DNA from: Winogradskyella undariae
GTDB taxonomy: Bacteria; Bacteroidota; Bacteroidia; Flavobacteriales; Flavobacteriaceae
DNA: 64,000 bases
Reading direction: 5' to 3'
Assembly (NCBI RefSeq): GCF_013285155.1
Contig: NZ_JABTEL010000004.1
Location: 365,099-429,098 of the forward strand
Under the pieces are notes generated by a model. That model did not search any database and was not told the DNA's origin. It saw nothing but the letters and a program-made list of their open reading frames with translations. Shown one piece after another: positions 24,702 through 34,771 of the stretch. Position 1 is the first letter of the stretch; every line of letters starts with the position of its first letter. A program made the translations under genes and the position numbers.

Positions 24702-27370
24702 TTAGAACCTATATTCTAGTTTTAATAGCACATGTCTTGGTAGTAACCTATATTCGGTGGAAGAAGAGCCAATATCGCTTATTGAGAATGTTCTGTAGGT
24801 TTTAGTGTTGAATAGGTTTTTACCGGTTAAACCCAAAGATAGTTTACTTTTTAGGAGTTGATATCTGGCATTAAAATCTAAGAAATAATACGTGTTATCC
24901 GTTGTTTGTATATTTCCAAAATAATAACGCTCAGATTGTAACTGTAAATCAAATTTGTCATTAAAAATAAAGGTTAAGTCTAAAAAACTTTCATTGTTAG
25001 TATAAGCGTTATTAATTGTAGTTTCTATTTCGTTTGTTGTCCATTTTGTACCTATATGGTAGTTGAAGACACCTTTAAAACCTGAACGTAATTCTATGCC
25101 GTAATTATAATTAGTAGAGGTTATGGTTCTTAGGTCTGAATTATTTACAATGTTTTTAAATTCGCTTTTAGAGTAGCCTAAATCTAGTTTTAAATTAGAA
25201 GATATAAACTTAAAATAATAATCGAGTTTAGAATTTATACTTATAAACGCTCGGTCTTTTATTAGTATTTGTCGCGATTGGGTAAAATTTTGTTCAATAT
25301 TTGTATTCGTAGAAAAGAAATCGTGATTTTTACTGTACAAAATAAATGTATTTGCAAAAAAGCGATCGCTCCAATTACCCAATTGATAATTAAACGACAT
25401 ACTAGAGGCATCTAATTGATTAAAACTACTAGTGCCAGTAGAAAACGATCTGAAACCAGTAAGCACAAAGTTATTATATACATCTAAAATTGTTGCATTT
25501 GTAGTATTATAAGAATAAGATGAAATGATTTTATTTTTATCATTTATTTTCCAATCCAGTCCTATGCTTGGGTTAATAAAGAAAGGGTTTTGGCTCTCTG
25601 AGCTATTGCTGAATTCTAATTGATTAAAAAGCTGATGTATGTTTAATTTTCCTGTGAGTCCAAAATCGCCTATTTTATAACGGTATTTGCTTTTTACATA
25701 CAGATCATTAACAGTATAGGTGGTGTTGTTTTGGTAATTTATGGGGTGTTCTAAAGTAGTTTCATTTTCTAAGATTGAAAACTCAGTATTTAATTTGTCT
25801 TTTCGATATTCATTACCAAATTGAAGTTCTAATAAGTTCCCATTAGGTTTTCTATCTAATAAATGTGCGCTTACACCTGCAAATTGCATTTGGTTAGTGC
25901 TTTGTTGTTTTACGTTGTTTGCATTGGTTGCATCTGGAAATAAATCTTGATAAAAAAATTGGTTGATACTATAATTTTGTGGTGATTTTTCTTGAGTAAA
26001 GCGACCTGTAAGTAAAAAGACTTTTTTATCTGTAAATTTATTGGTGTAATTGATTTTTTGATCAAATAATGTATTTTGATGCTTTAGATTCTCTATTGTA
26101 GAATTCCCATTAAATATCAAATTAGAACCATCATTATAATTGCCACTATTAAACTTTGTGGTGGCTTCTAACATTTTGGTTTTAGATATGTTGTAAGTTA
26201 AATCTAGCTTGCCAAATGCAATTCTTTTTTTACTTCTTAGTTTGTAATCTTCGGTATTGGTAAAGTTGGTGTTGTTTGCATTGACATTATCAATTTTATT
26301 TCTGTAAAAATCGGTTTCATCCCAATTAAAAAAGCCTAATGTTTTTATTTTTAGTTTCTCAGTAGGATTAAATATAGCATTTAATGAAACCAGTTCTGCA
26401 TTATTAAAATTGGTTCTGCTACGTTTAAAATTTAAGCTACCAGCAGATAAATTCAATAAACTACTAACGTATTGGTTGTCTCCGATACTTGATGGTTCAT
26501 TAGAACGAAAAGGTCTAATAAGGTTTTGAATATCTCCTGTGGTATCATAACCAACACTGTTGCCATTGGCTAAAAAAAAGTATTTATTTTTTTTACCAAA
26601 ATTCATAAGGTTGCCCTTTAGTTGGTAGAAACCATCATTACCAATACCTAATTCTGCATTACCAAACCAAATACGTTTAGCATCTTCTTTTAGCTTCAAA
26701 TTTAAAGCTATTTTATTGCTTTCTTCAATGTCTTTTAGTAACCGATTGTTTGAGTAGCGTTTTAATACCTCAACCTCTTCTATAGGATAGGCAGGCATAT
26801 TTTTTGACAATATTTTATAGCCTTTCTCAAAAAGATCGTCTCCATCAATCATAAGTTTCTCAATTTCTTGATTGCCTACTTTAACTGTGCCGTTACTATC
26901 TATATTTAATCCTGGAATTTTTTTTAATAGGTCTTCTACCGTTTGTTCTGTGCCATTAGTAAAGAATCTAGTTTTAAAAAGGATGGTGTCTTTAAGGATA
27001 GAAATAGGTTTTTCTGCATGGATAATTACTTCTTTTAAATCTATGGGTTGCTCTTCTAAAACGATATCTAAGTTAAGATGGCTTTGATTTTTTAAAATAG
27101 TAATGGAAATGATTTTGGTTTTATAGCCAAGGGAGGAAAACGAAAGCTTAAAATGACCGTATTGGTTAGTGGTTAATTTATAGTTTCCATTTTGATCTAA
27201 AAATGTATATCCAATAGTTGAAGAGCTAAGAGAATCTTTTAGAATGATACTTGCTGAAGGAATTGAATTTCCATTTTTTTTTTAACAAATCCTGAAATAA
27301 TTGTTTGGGAATAAATGAGACCATTAAAAAATAAAAAAATTAATAGAATTAGTTCTTTTTCTCTTCCCAT
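24702..27370 (-). pseudogene. TonB-dependent receptor interrupted by a frameshift at an A10 tract
   Basis: Two frames join into a receptor of about 889 residues. The first starts at the ATG at 27368-27370 (MGREKELILLIFLFFNGLIYSQ, a signal peptide) and overlaps the end of the GLPGLI gene by 22 bp. It enters a carboxypeptidase-like domain (SGFVKK). At 27274-27283 the coding strand has ten A; eleven would keep the frame GFVKKKNGNSIPSAS. With ten, the first frame ends after about 17 more codons. The second frame holds the rest: NGNYKLTTNQYG, plug region IPGLNIDSNGTVKVG with MIDGDDL, and the barrel ending in LLKLEYRF. It is a gene broken by one missing base, or one restored by slippage. Confidence 0.85.
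27274..27283 (-). repeat. Homopolymer tract at the frameshift
   Basis: Ten T on the plus strand (ten A in the coding sense), about 29-32 codons after the ATG of the receptor. A gain of one A, or loss of two, restores the full frame. The tract is long enough for replication or transcription slippage. Confidence 0.9.
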
Positions 27371-28122
27371 TCAAATTTAATTTCGAAACCTGTTCTTGGA
27401 ACTTTTGTTTGAGTTACTTGTACTCCTTTTGGGAGTTTGCTTGCCATTCTTTTAAACTGTGTATTATTGTTAAATTTTCTGTCAGCGTATTGTTTTATTG
27501 TTAAAGTTTCTTTTCCTTTTAAAACAGGCTGCAAGTCTAAAGCAGTTTCTTCAGTTTGTTTGATTGAATTTACTTGCCAATGGTAACGTTTAGTTGTGTC
27601 ATATATTTCCATAATCAGCCCTGGTAAACCACTAAATTTCCAAGGTCCGTAAGGCAAAGGATACTCTTCCGAATACCATGCAATATAATTTCTACCTCTA
27701 AAGTATAAAGTTGCTTTTTTTAAAAGGTACTTATCAAGCATTTTTTCTTCATCATGAATTTCCCATTTCAATTGTGGGATATTTTCTTCTACTATGAATT
27801 GTTCAGAAAATAAATTTATTCTTGATATAAGGGTATCTTTATTGAAATCTTGGTAAAAAACTTTTTTCTTTCCTGCGGAAAATAAATCATATTCCGTGTT
27901 TTCCTCGTCACTTTGTTTTATGCTAGATTCTGTATTTTTCCCGTACATGAACATGGACTTTTTTCTCGAGCTATCTAAATATAAAATGCCTTTTTGTGTG
28001 GTTGGTCTTTCGGTATTAAAGGAGATTGTATATTCTATTTCAACATCATAATTAATATTCTGTGCATAGGTAATATGAGTAATGATATAAAAAAGTATAA
28101 TTGAATAAGAAATTATTTTCAT
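27349..28122 (-). CDS. GLPGLI-family secreted protein
   Basis: 257 residues with a signal peptide (about 1-20, ending TYAQ) and the eponymous motif GPWKFSGLPGLIMEIYD, with GLPGLI at 165-170. The family is restricted to Bacteroidota and its role is unknown. These genes are typically followed by a TonB-dependent receptor, as here: the receptor ATG overlaps this stop by 22 bp. A joint role in uptake across the outer membrane is inferred. The gene itself is intact although its partner is frameshifted. Confidence 0.9.
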   Translation of the reverse strand: MKIISYSIILFYIITHITYAQNINYDVEIEYTISFNTERPTTQKGILYLDSSRKKSMFMYGKNTESSIKQSDEENTEYDLFSAGKKKVFYQDFNKDTLISRINLFSEQFIVEENIPQLKWEIHDEEKMLDKYLLKKATLYFRGRNYIAWYSEEYPLPYGPWKFSGLPGLIMEIYDTTKRYHWQVNSIKQTEETALDLQPVLKGKETLTIKQYADRKFNNNTQFKRMASKLPKGVQVTQTKVPRTGFEIKFEWEEKKN

Positions 28123-28168
28123 GTAATTTTAACGATTAAGGTTTGTTAATCAGTCGCTTTAATCATTG

Positions 28169-28390
28169 AAAAAATGAAAGAAGGTTTTTAAGCAGATTTA
28201 TGGCGACTCAGTTTTTAGTTTTCTATTCGATTATAAAATGAAAGTGGCACGCAAACTTTTAGAATCTGATGATTATAATGTCAATGAAGTTGGGCTAAGA
28301 GTGGGTTACAGCACTGGAAGCTATTCCATTGCGGCTTTTAACAAGAAATTTGTAACTACGTCTAAGAAGTATATAACGGTTTCTAGTTAA
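28169..28390 (+). pseudogene. Decayed duplicate of the AraC gene 3' end
   Basis: About 220 bp closely matching 24483-24698, the DNA-binding end of the upstream regulator, in the same orientation. The nucleotide match includes the run CAGATTTATGGCGACTC. There is one inserted base near 28186, and no start codon. The remaining frame reads QIYGDSVFSFLFDYKMKVARKLLES and ends at a TAA, against TAG in the parent. Substitutions hit conserved residues (GTTPKKY to VTTSKKY, H to Y). The rest of the gene is missing. Together with the parent, it forms direct repeats flanking the GLPGLI/TonB cassette. Confidence 0.9.
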
Positions 28391-28601
28391 CTAAAGCATT
28401 GTTGTTTTTTGTATTTAAAGACGTATAATGTTTTATTAAATAACTAACACTTCCTATAAAAGGTAAACCTAAAATTATTGCTACCCAAATTAAAAACTTA
28501 AAAGTACTCTCGTTTTTTGATGCTAAAACTAAGCTTGTAATAATCATTACGACTAGTAATGTTCCCATAAAAATAATTTGCATTGGTGAAATAAAAAGCA
28601 T
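28383..28601 (-). CDS. Small membrane protein with PLDc_N-like domain
   Basis: About 72 residues from the ATG at 28601 (a TTG start at 28637 would add 12). There are two membrane helices (about 4-25 and 33-52) and a segment WVAIILGLPFIGSVSYLIKHY that fits the phospholipase D nuclease N-terminal (PLDc_N) domain. Such short proteins are common in Bacteroidota and uncharacterised. Its stop codon region overlaps the decayed AraC copy by a few bases, so the duplication came close to or slightly altered its end. Confidence 0.7.
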   Translation of the reverse strand: MLFISPMQIIFMGTLLVVMIITSLVLASKNESTFKFLIWVAIILGLPFIGSVSYLIKHYTSLNTKNNNALVN

Positions 28602-28645
28602 ATTTTTTGGTTTAGTTGATTTAAGGTGAAAATACAAATTAAATC

Positions 28646-31600
28646 TTAGTAATCATAATACCCATCACCACCGATAGCTCTAACACGTTGTCTGTCTTTA
28701 TATATAGCAAGATTTAAGATTTCAGTATACTGCTCTTTTAACTCTTTTGTTTTGTCTATCATAGTGCCGTAATTTTCAGATTTAGAGTAATAATTCACTA
28801 CCAATTCATTTGGGTTTTTAGACTTTATAAAAGATATGTAATGTAAAGTTTCTAATTTGCCAGAATACTCATCGTCTTTATCTATTTTAAAGAAATACAT
28901 CACTGCATCTTTTCCTTTGTCCGTTATAAAATCGCGTTTAAGAATAAATTTAATTGAATCTTTTTCTTTTTCATAATTAGCATCCGATAAGAGTTTAGAT
29001 TTTGCAAATTGTTGTTGGTTAATTCCAATAGATTTAATTTTATTTAAAAGCTTTTCTTCATCTAACTCTTCTAAAAGTAAATATTGGTTTTCTTCGTTAT
29101 CTACGAGTATTTCGTTCAGCTTTTCTGGTATGGTTTCTTTTGCTTTAGATAATAATACATAATATTTTACTAAGGCATATGCGTCATCTACATTTAGTAA
29201 TTTGTCAAAGAAATCTTTTGCCTTACGTTCATTCCTGTAAGGAAAAATTAAGCGTACATAAGTAGATAAATCACTAGAGTAAGTATTGTATCCATAATTA
29301 TAGTTTCCTAGGTTTCGCTTAATTTCCACTTTAGCGTCATTAATCAACTGATTTTTATATTTTTTATATGTTTTTTGTCTTATTAAACCGCTATCTCTCA
29401 CTTTGGCTAGTAAAGTATATAAAGGTTGTTTGTACTCTTCTATAGTAGAATATTCTAATATTTTAGGGAATAAAGAAGCTTTAAGTTGTAAAGAGTCTTT
29501 ACTGTTATAATTGTAAAACATGCTGTTTACGCTTCCTAAGGGTAAATCACGTTCCATAAGTTCTAAAGCAATTTTATAGGATGCTTTATTATTAGAATCT
29601 AATAAGCCTTCTAAAATTGAGGTTTGTGTCTGCGGATCGGAATAACTATCGAGATACAGTTGCTTTATAAATTCTAAATTATTCTTTAAGTCGATTGTAA
29701 TAAGCTGTTCTACGAGGTGAGATTTAATGTCTAGGCGGTCTTTATCAAACTGAAAATCTTTTAATACCGAAATGATGTCTTTACTATTGTGTTTTTTGAA
29801 TTTTACAAGACCATAAGACTCTAAAACTATACTGTCATTGGCTTTTAAAGCTTCAAAAAACAAATTGGTTTTATCTTTTAAAACACTTTTACCTAATAAG
29901 GTGTCTTTTGGTGTGAATGAATCGTAGAATTCTGATACAAATTTTGAAGGACCACTTATAGAATCTATCAAAGTTTTTAATTCATATAGAACGCCTTCTT
30001 TCAAAATATTTTTAACTAACACTTGTTTGGCACTCGAAGAATCCGAGTAAGTAAAATTGTGCATGTAAATATCACCAGTTTTTAATGACGAACGATTGCC
30101 TATATTAAATGGTTTTTCTGATATATAATAACGCGACTTATAGTTTACTTTATCTTCTAGGTTTTTCCAAAGACTATCTACGTTATAAAACATTTGTAAA
30201 TCGTGAAACTTAGTTCTATAGATTGCAATTTGTTCATTGGCATTTGTAGAATAAACCGTTTCGTTTATTGTTTGCTCATAATCTTTAAGTTTTGTATTGC
30301 CGTTGTAATTATAAGGGTTTGGTAATGGTGCTTTTCCGTTTGTATTTACAGAGAAGTGTAACGATGTATCTTTTACTTTTTTAAAACCTGTATAATCTGT
30401 TTTGTTGAATTTAAAAGATTTGAAAAATGCAGTTTTATCAGCAGCATTATTTCCAACGTAACCTAATAAGTAATAGCTACCATCTTTTGCTATGGTTTTA
30501 AGATGGAGTTTTTTGCCTGTTAAAGAATCTAAAACAGCATAAGATTCATAATTTTTGTAATCACCAGCTTTAAATCCGCCTTTAGCTTCTGAGAGCTTGT
30601 AGTTTTTATATAAAGCATGATGAAAATATTTAGCCTCAAAGCTATCTTCTTCAATATAAGAGAGGTCGTTTAATACCGCTTCTTCCAAAAAATAATAGGC
30701 ATCATCTTTATAACCTTCAAGTAGTTTTTTTCCATAATTATTCATGTTACTAGAGGTATAATATTCAGGAAAATTAACTTGAAATTTTTTTTCTGGTGAT
30801 ACAAATAATTGTGTGCTATTTGAAGGTGTTTTTAAATCGATAGAATTAAAAACGTCACCTTCATGTTTTAATACAAAATCACTTCGACCTGCAAATTTTA
30901 TAATGATGATTTCTAAAGGTGTTTCGTAAATATGATATTTCTGAAACTCTCCTTTTTTAGTCTTGTTAACAATGCTTATACCAGGATAAGGATCTGTTAA
31001 TTCTTCTTTTTTAATAATATCTCCAGGAATGTCCTCGTATAATAAATTATCAATATCCTTTAAGGTGATATTAGATTTTTCGTTTGGTAAATATCTAAAA
31101 CGGCTAATTCTATTAATGGTTAAATAGGCTCCATTAGTCATATCTGGGTCTAAATAATACTTTTGTCCGCCGTAAGAAAACTCACGTAACTCATCGTAAG
31201 TGTTGATGCTTAAAAACCCATCTGGTGTTGTGTGTTTTTTAAGTGTTGGTGCTATAAATAGGCTGTCTAACTTTATTTTTTCTATTTTACTGTAATTAGT
31301 TTGCTTAGATGTTAATGCTTTTACAGTGTAACCTCTTTTTCGTAACAGATTAATCATGCCGCGTTCGCCTGGTAAATGAGCAGCTCCAACACCGGCAAAA
31401 ACCGATTTGGTTGGCATTAGTTTATCTAAAGAAACCACCATATTTTCATTACGGATGTAAAGCATGTTTTCTCTAAAGAATTTTGTGTTTACAGCAGCTC
31501 CAATAGAATCTAATAAATCTAAATTGCGATCGCGATAAAGATTTTCTTGAATTAAATAAGGATTTTCTTTAGCGTATAGCTTTTGAATCCACGGTTCTAA

Positions 31601-32152
31601 TTCCTTTTTATTAGCATTGTAAGCTGCTTTTGAGGTCAAGTATCTCGATTCTTCTAAGTCTTCTAAAGCATATATTTCTTTGTTATTTTTCTTTCCCGCT
31701 TGAAAAATAAACATGTCTAAATAAGTTTCTTCTTCAAAATTATCTGAAGCATTGCTTTTTCTGTATAAATAGGCATTTATGGCATTGTTATCCATCCTAA
31801 CAGAACTTCTAATTGTGGTTTCTTCAGGGTGCATTAACTTAAATGCATTGGTGTAGAAATCTTCATTATAATCATTGTAGGCAGCTATTTGATTTAGCAT
31901 GGTTTCATGATTAAATTCAGGCCAAGTTGTGGGGTCAGATTCTAAAGCAATACAATCACTTTGGTCTAAGGCTTTATAAAACACATCATCGAGTCTAAAA
32001 GCTACTTTTTTGCTGACATGCATGGTGCCATAGAGATAAGACGGTTTTTCTAATCCGTTTCCGGTAACCTTCCAAAGTAAACTCTGATATTGTTGTTGTG
32101 AGAAAGCAAAAGCGGTAAATAAAACAAGAATTATAGAAGCGGTTTTTTTCAT
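28646..32152 (-). CDS. Very large TraB/GumN-domain protein with long C-terminal extension
   Basis: 1168 residues with a signal peptide (ending AFAFSQ, about 19). Residues about 25-285 form a TraB/GumN domain (SLLWKVTGNGLEKPSYLYGTMH at the start, VFAGVGAAHLPGERGMINLLRKRGY at the end). Catalytic-type residues include the GTMH pair and GxGAxH. Stand-alone GumN proteins are about 290 residues, so roughly 880 residues are extra. The extension has beta-rich blocks and, at about 800-1000, alternating helices reminiscent of HEAT-like repeats. It may be a periplasmic or surface metalloprotease-like protein. The function is unknown. Confidence 0.8.
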   Translation of the reverse strand: MKKTASIILVLFTAFAFSQQQYQSLLWKVTGNGLEKPSYLYGTMHVSKKVAFRLDDVFYKALDQSDCIALESDPTTWPEFNHETMLNQIAAYNDYNEDFYTNAFKLMHPEETTIRSSVRMDNNAINAYLYRKSNASDNFEEETYLDMFIFQAGKKNNKEIYALEDLEESRYLTSKAAYNANKKELEPWIQKLYAKENPYLIQENLYRDRNLDLLDSIGAAVNTKFFRENMLYIRNENMVVSLDKLMPTKSVFAGVGAAHLPGERGMINLLRKRGYTVKALTSKQTNYSKIEKIKLDSLFIAPTLKKHTTPDGFLSINTYDELREFSYGGQKYYLDPDMTNGAYLTINRISRFRYLPNEKSNITLKDIDNLLYEDIPGDIIKKEELTDPYPGISIVNKTKKGEFQKYHIYETPLEIIIIKFAGRSDFVLKHEGDVFNSIDLKTPSNSTQLFVSPEKKFQVNFPEYYTSSNMNNYGKKLLEGYKDDAYYFLEEAVLNDLSYIEEDSFEAKYFHHALYKNYKLSEAKGGFKAGDYKNYESYAVLDSLTGKKLHLKTIAKDGSYYLLGYVGNNAADKTAFFKSFKFNKTDYTGFKKVKDTSLHFSVNTNGKAPLPNPYNYNGNTKLKDYEQTINETVYSTNANEQIAIYRTKFHDLQMFYNVDSLWKNLEDKVNYKSRYYISEKPFNIGNRSSLKTGDIYMHNFTYSDSSSAKQVLVKNILKEGVLYELKTLIDSISGPSKFVSEFYDSFTPKDTLLGKSVLKDKTNLFFEALKANDSIVLESYGLVKFKKHNSKDIISVLKDFQFDKDRLDIKSHLVEQLITIDLKNNLEFIKQLYLDSYSDPQTQTSILEGLLDSNNKASYKIALELMERDLPLGSVNSMFYNYNSKDSLQLKASLFPKILEYSTIEEYKQPLYTLLAKVRDSGLIRQKTYKKYKNQLINDAKVEIKRNLGNYNYGYNTYSSDLSTYVRLIFPYRNERKAKDFFDKLLNVDDAYALVKYYVLLSKAKETIPEKLNEILVDNEENQYLLLEELDEEKLLNKIKSIGINQQQFAKSKLLSDANYEKEKDSIKFILKRDFITDKGKDAVMYFFKIDKDDEYSGKLETLHYISFIKSKNPNELVVNYYSKSENYGTMIDKTKELKEQYTEILNLAIYKDRQRVRAIGGDGYYDY

Positions 32153-32345
32153 AATATAATTTAAGCGGTACTTGTAAAGATATTTAAATCCTTTTAAGGG
32201 TTGGGTAGAATTCGTTAAACTCGATTAAATACCAAGATTAAAACTATTCATTTTTTAATGGATAACTTAAAAGTTAACAAAACATTTAAGATAGTAGAAT
32301 AAATAAAAGCAATACCAACCATTAGAAATTATTATATTAAGGGTG

Positions 32346-32353
32346 TATTTTTG
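32346..32353 (+). promoter_or_regulatory. -7 element of hemH
   Basis: TATTTTTG, 18 bp before the hemH ATG, fits TAnnTTTG. Only a very short leader remains, consistent with the absence of Shine-Dalgarno dependence in this phylum. Confidence 0.6.
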
Positions 32354-32371
32354 TAAGCGAAAAAGAAAACT

Positions 32372-33394
32372 ATGGCAAAAGGAATTTTATTAGTCAATTT
32401 GGGTTCACCAGAGAGTCCAAATCCTAAAGATGTTAAGAAATATCTTGGGGAATTTTTAATGGATGAACGTGTTATTGATGTACCACTTTGGGCTAGAACG
32501 CTATTAGTAAAAGGTATTATTTTAAATACACGACCAAAAGCATCTGCAGCTGCATACAAGAAAATTTGGTGGGAAGATGGTTCGCCTTTAATTGTGTTGT
32601 CTGAACGACTTCAAGAAAAAGTTCAAGAACAAGTAGAATATCCTATTGCATTAGCCATGCGTTATGGTAGTATGACGATTAAAAAAGGCTTACAAGAATT
32701 AGTCGATAAAGGTGTTGATGAGGTCTTTTTAGTACCATTATATCCTCAGTTTGCTATGGCAACTACCGAAACTATTTTGGTGTTAGCTGAAGAAATAAGA
32801 CAAGAACATTTCCCTCAGTTAAAATTTTCAGATTTAAAAGCATTTTATAATAATCCAGAATATATCGAAGTACTTTCTAACAGTATTTCTAGAAGTATTG
32901 AAGGAAAAGATATCGATCATTTATTGTTTTCTTATCATGGAGTTCCTGAACGTCATATTAGAAAAAGTGATGTTACAAAATCGCATTGTAAAATTGATGG
33001 AAGTTGTTGTGCAACACCATCTAAAGCACATGAGTTTTGTTACAGACACCAATGTAAAGAGGTAACACGTTTGGTTGGGGAACATCTTAAATTGAAAGAG
33101 GGAACATACTCTACCAGTTTTCAATCGCGATTAGGTTTTGATCCATGGTTAAGACCTTATACGGACAGAACTATTGAACGTTTTGGAAAAGAAGGCATTA
33201 AGAAAATGGCTATTGTAACGCCTGCATTTGTGAGTGATTGTCTTGAAACTTTAGAAGAAATTGCTATGGAAGGTGAAGAGATTTTTCACGAAATGGGAGG
33301 GAAAGAATTTTCTACAGTTCCATGTTTAAATGATGATGCCGAATGGGTCAGTCTTTTAGCAAAATGGATTAATGAATGGGCAACTTCTAAATAG
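32372..33394 (+). CDS. hemH: Ferrochelatase
   Basis: 340 residues. It inserts Fe2+ into protoporphyrin IX. The conserved LFSYHGVPERHI segment carries the catalytic histidine (about 189). Downstream, the cysteine-containing segment GSCCATPSKAHEFCYRHQC may hold a metal or [2Fe-2S] site, though its spacing differs from the C-terminal cluster of mammalian enzymes. The start MAKGILLVNLGSPESPNP is the usual one. MATE and hemJ genes follow in the same direction with 12-bp gaps. Confidence 0.97.
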   Translation: MAKGILLVNLGSPESPNPKDVKKYLGEFLMDERVIDVPLWARTLLVKGIILNTRPKASAAAYKKIWWEDGSPLIVLSERLQEKVQEQVEYPIALAMRYGSMTIKKGLQELVDKGVDEVFLVPLYPQFAMATTETILVLAEEIRQEHFPQLKFSDLKAFYNNPEYIEVLSNSISRSIEGKDIDHLLFSYHGVPERHIRKSDVTKSHCKIDGSCCATPSKAHEFCYRHQCKEVTRLVGEHLKLKEGTYSTSFQSRLGFDPWLRPYTDRTIERFGKEGIKKMAIVTPAFVSDCLETLEEIAMEGEEIFHEMGGKEFSTVPCLNDDAEWVSLLAKWINEWATSK

Positions 33395-33406
33395 TTAAGT
33401 GAGTTA

Positions 33407-34759
33407 ATGGCAAAAGTATCGTCAGAAGAATTAGGAAACCAACCAATTGGTCAATTGCTAATTAAGCAAGCTGTGCCTGCATCTATTGGAGTGTTGGTTA
33501 TGTCTCTAAATGTTGTAGTTGATACTATTTTTGTTGGGCAATGGATTGGTGCCATTGCTATTGCAGCTATAAATATTGTATTACCTGTTTCGTTCTTTAT
33601 TGCGGCTTTAGGAATGAGTGTTGGTGTTGGTGGAGCATCTATTATTTCTCGCGCACTTGGTGCTTCTAATTACGAGAAAGCTTTAAAAACTTTTGGAAAC
33701 CAAATTACATTAGTTTTAGTATTAACCACATCTATTGTAGCGCTGGGGTTATTTTTTGCAGATGATATTATTCTGCTCTTTGGTGGTAAAGGCGAAATTT
33801 TTGCCCCTGCAAAAGTGTATTATAAAATTGTGCTTTACGGAATTCCTATGTTGGCCTTTTCTATGCTTGGTAATAATGTGATTAGAGCAGAAGGAAAACC
33901 AAAATTCGGAATGTATGCCATGATGATTCCATCAATTGGTAATTTACTTTTAGATTATATTTTTATCAATTTGTTGGGTTACGGAATGGCTGGTGCGGCA
34001 TGGGCAACAACAATTTCTTATAGTTGCTCATTCTTATTTGTTGTTTGGTTTTTTAATTCAAAGCATTCAGAATTAAAAATAAGCTTATCACACTTTGGTC
34101 TTGATTTGTCTATTGTAAAAGAAATTGCAGCTTTGGGTTTTGTAACCTTGGCAAGACAAGCTGTTGTTAGCGTTACATACTTGTTTATGAATAATATTCT
34201 ATTCAATTTAGGTGGTGCAACTTCTGTTACAGCATATGCTATTGTGGGTAGAATGTTAATGTTTGCTTTGTTTCCTGTACTTGGTGTAACTCAAGGTTTT
34301 TTACCAATTGCAGGATTTAATTATGGCGCTAAAAATTACGAACGTGTTAGGGAGAGTATTAATATTGCTATAAAATATGCCGCTATTTTAGCCTCTGTAA
34401 TATTTGTAGTGCTTATGTTGTTTCCTGAGGCAATTACTAGGGTATTTACTTCAGATTTAGATGTTATAAGACAAACACCTTCTGCAATGCGCTGGGTTTT
34501 TGCTGCGACACCAATTATAGCATTGCAACTTATTGGTGCTGCTTATTTTCAGGCGATTGGTAAGGCCACACCTGCATTGTTACTTACGTTGTCTCGGCAA
34601 GGGTTTTTCTTTATTCCATTGATATTAATTTTACCAAAATTTTATGGTGAAATTGGCGTGTGGATGTCATTTCCTATTGCAGATGTTTTAGCTACAATTG
34701 TAACGGGCTATTTTTTAAATCGTGAAATCCGAAAAAATCTAATCAATAAAATAGTTTAA
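33407..34759 (+). CDS. MATE-family multidrug/toxin efflux transporter
   Basis: 450 residues and about 12 membrane helices in two related halves, with the MATE hallmark VDTIFVGQWIGAIAIAAINIVLP near the N-terminus and RMLMFALFPVLGVTQGFLPIAGFNYGAKNYERV in the second half. It antiports cationic compounds against Na+ or H+ at the inner membrane. Its position between hemH and hemJ is striking. A role in porphyrin or iron-related efflux is possible but unproven. Confidence 0.92.
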   Translation: MAKVSSEELGNQPIGQLLIKQAVPASIGVLVMSLNVVVDTIFVGQWIGAIAIAAINIVLPVSFFIAALGMSVGVGGASIISRALGASNYEKALKTFGNQITLVLVLTTSIVALGLFFADDIILLFGGKGEIFAPAKVYYKIVLYGIPMLAFSMLGNNVIRAEGKPKFGMYAMMIPSIGNLLLDYIFINLLGYGMAGAAWATTISYSCSFLFVVWFFNSKHSELKISLSHFGLDLSIVKEIAALGFVTLARQAVVSVTYLFMNNILFNLGGATSVTAYAIVGRMLMFALFPVLGVTQGFLPIAGFNYGAKNYERVRESINIAIKYAAILASVIFVVLMLFPEAITRVFTSDLDVIRQTPSAMRWVFAATPIIALQLIGAAYFQAIGKATPALLLTLSRQGFFFIPLILILPKFYGEIGVWMSFPIADVLATIVTGYFLNREIRKNLINKIV

Positions 34760-34771
34760 ATTAGTGAGCTC

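Noticed and set aside
26872..27087. A plus-strand frame within the interrupted TonB receptor
   Set aside because: It is the complement of the receptor's coding strand, where the true frame carries recognisable plug-domain residues.
27274..27283. Programmed ribosomal frameshift as the explanation for the receptor break
   Set aside because: A long A-run without a flanking stimulator fits polymerase slippage or mutation better than a defined ribosomal site; no shift-site structure was seen. I keep it as one of several possibilities but do not claim it.
28169..28390. Intact second AraC gene
   Set aside because: Only the 3' quarter is present, with a single-base insertion, no start codon and substitutions at conserved residues.
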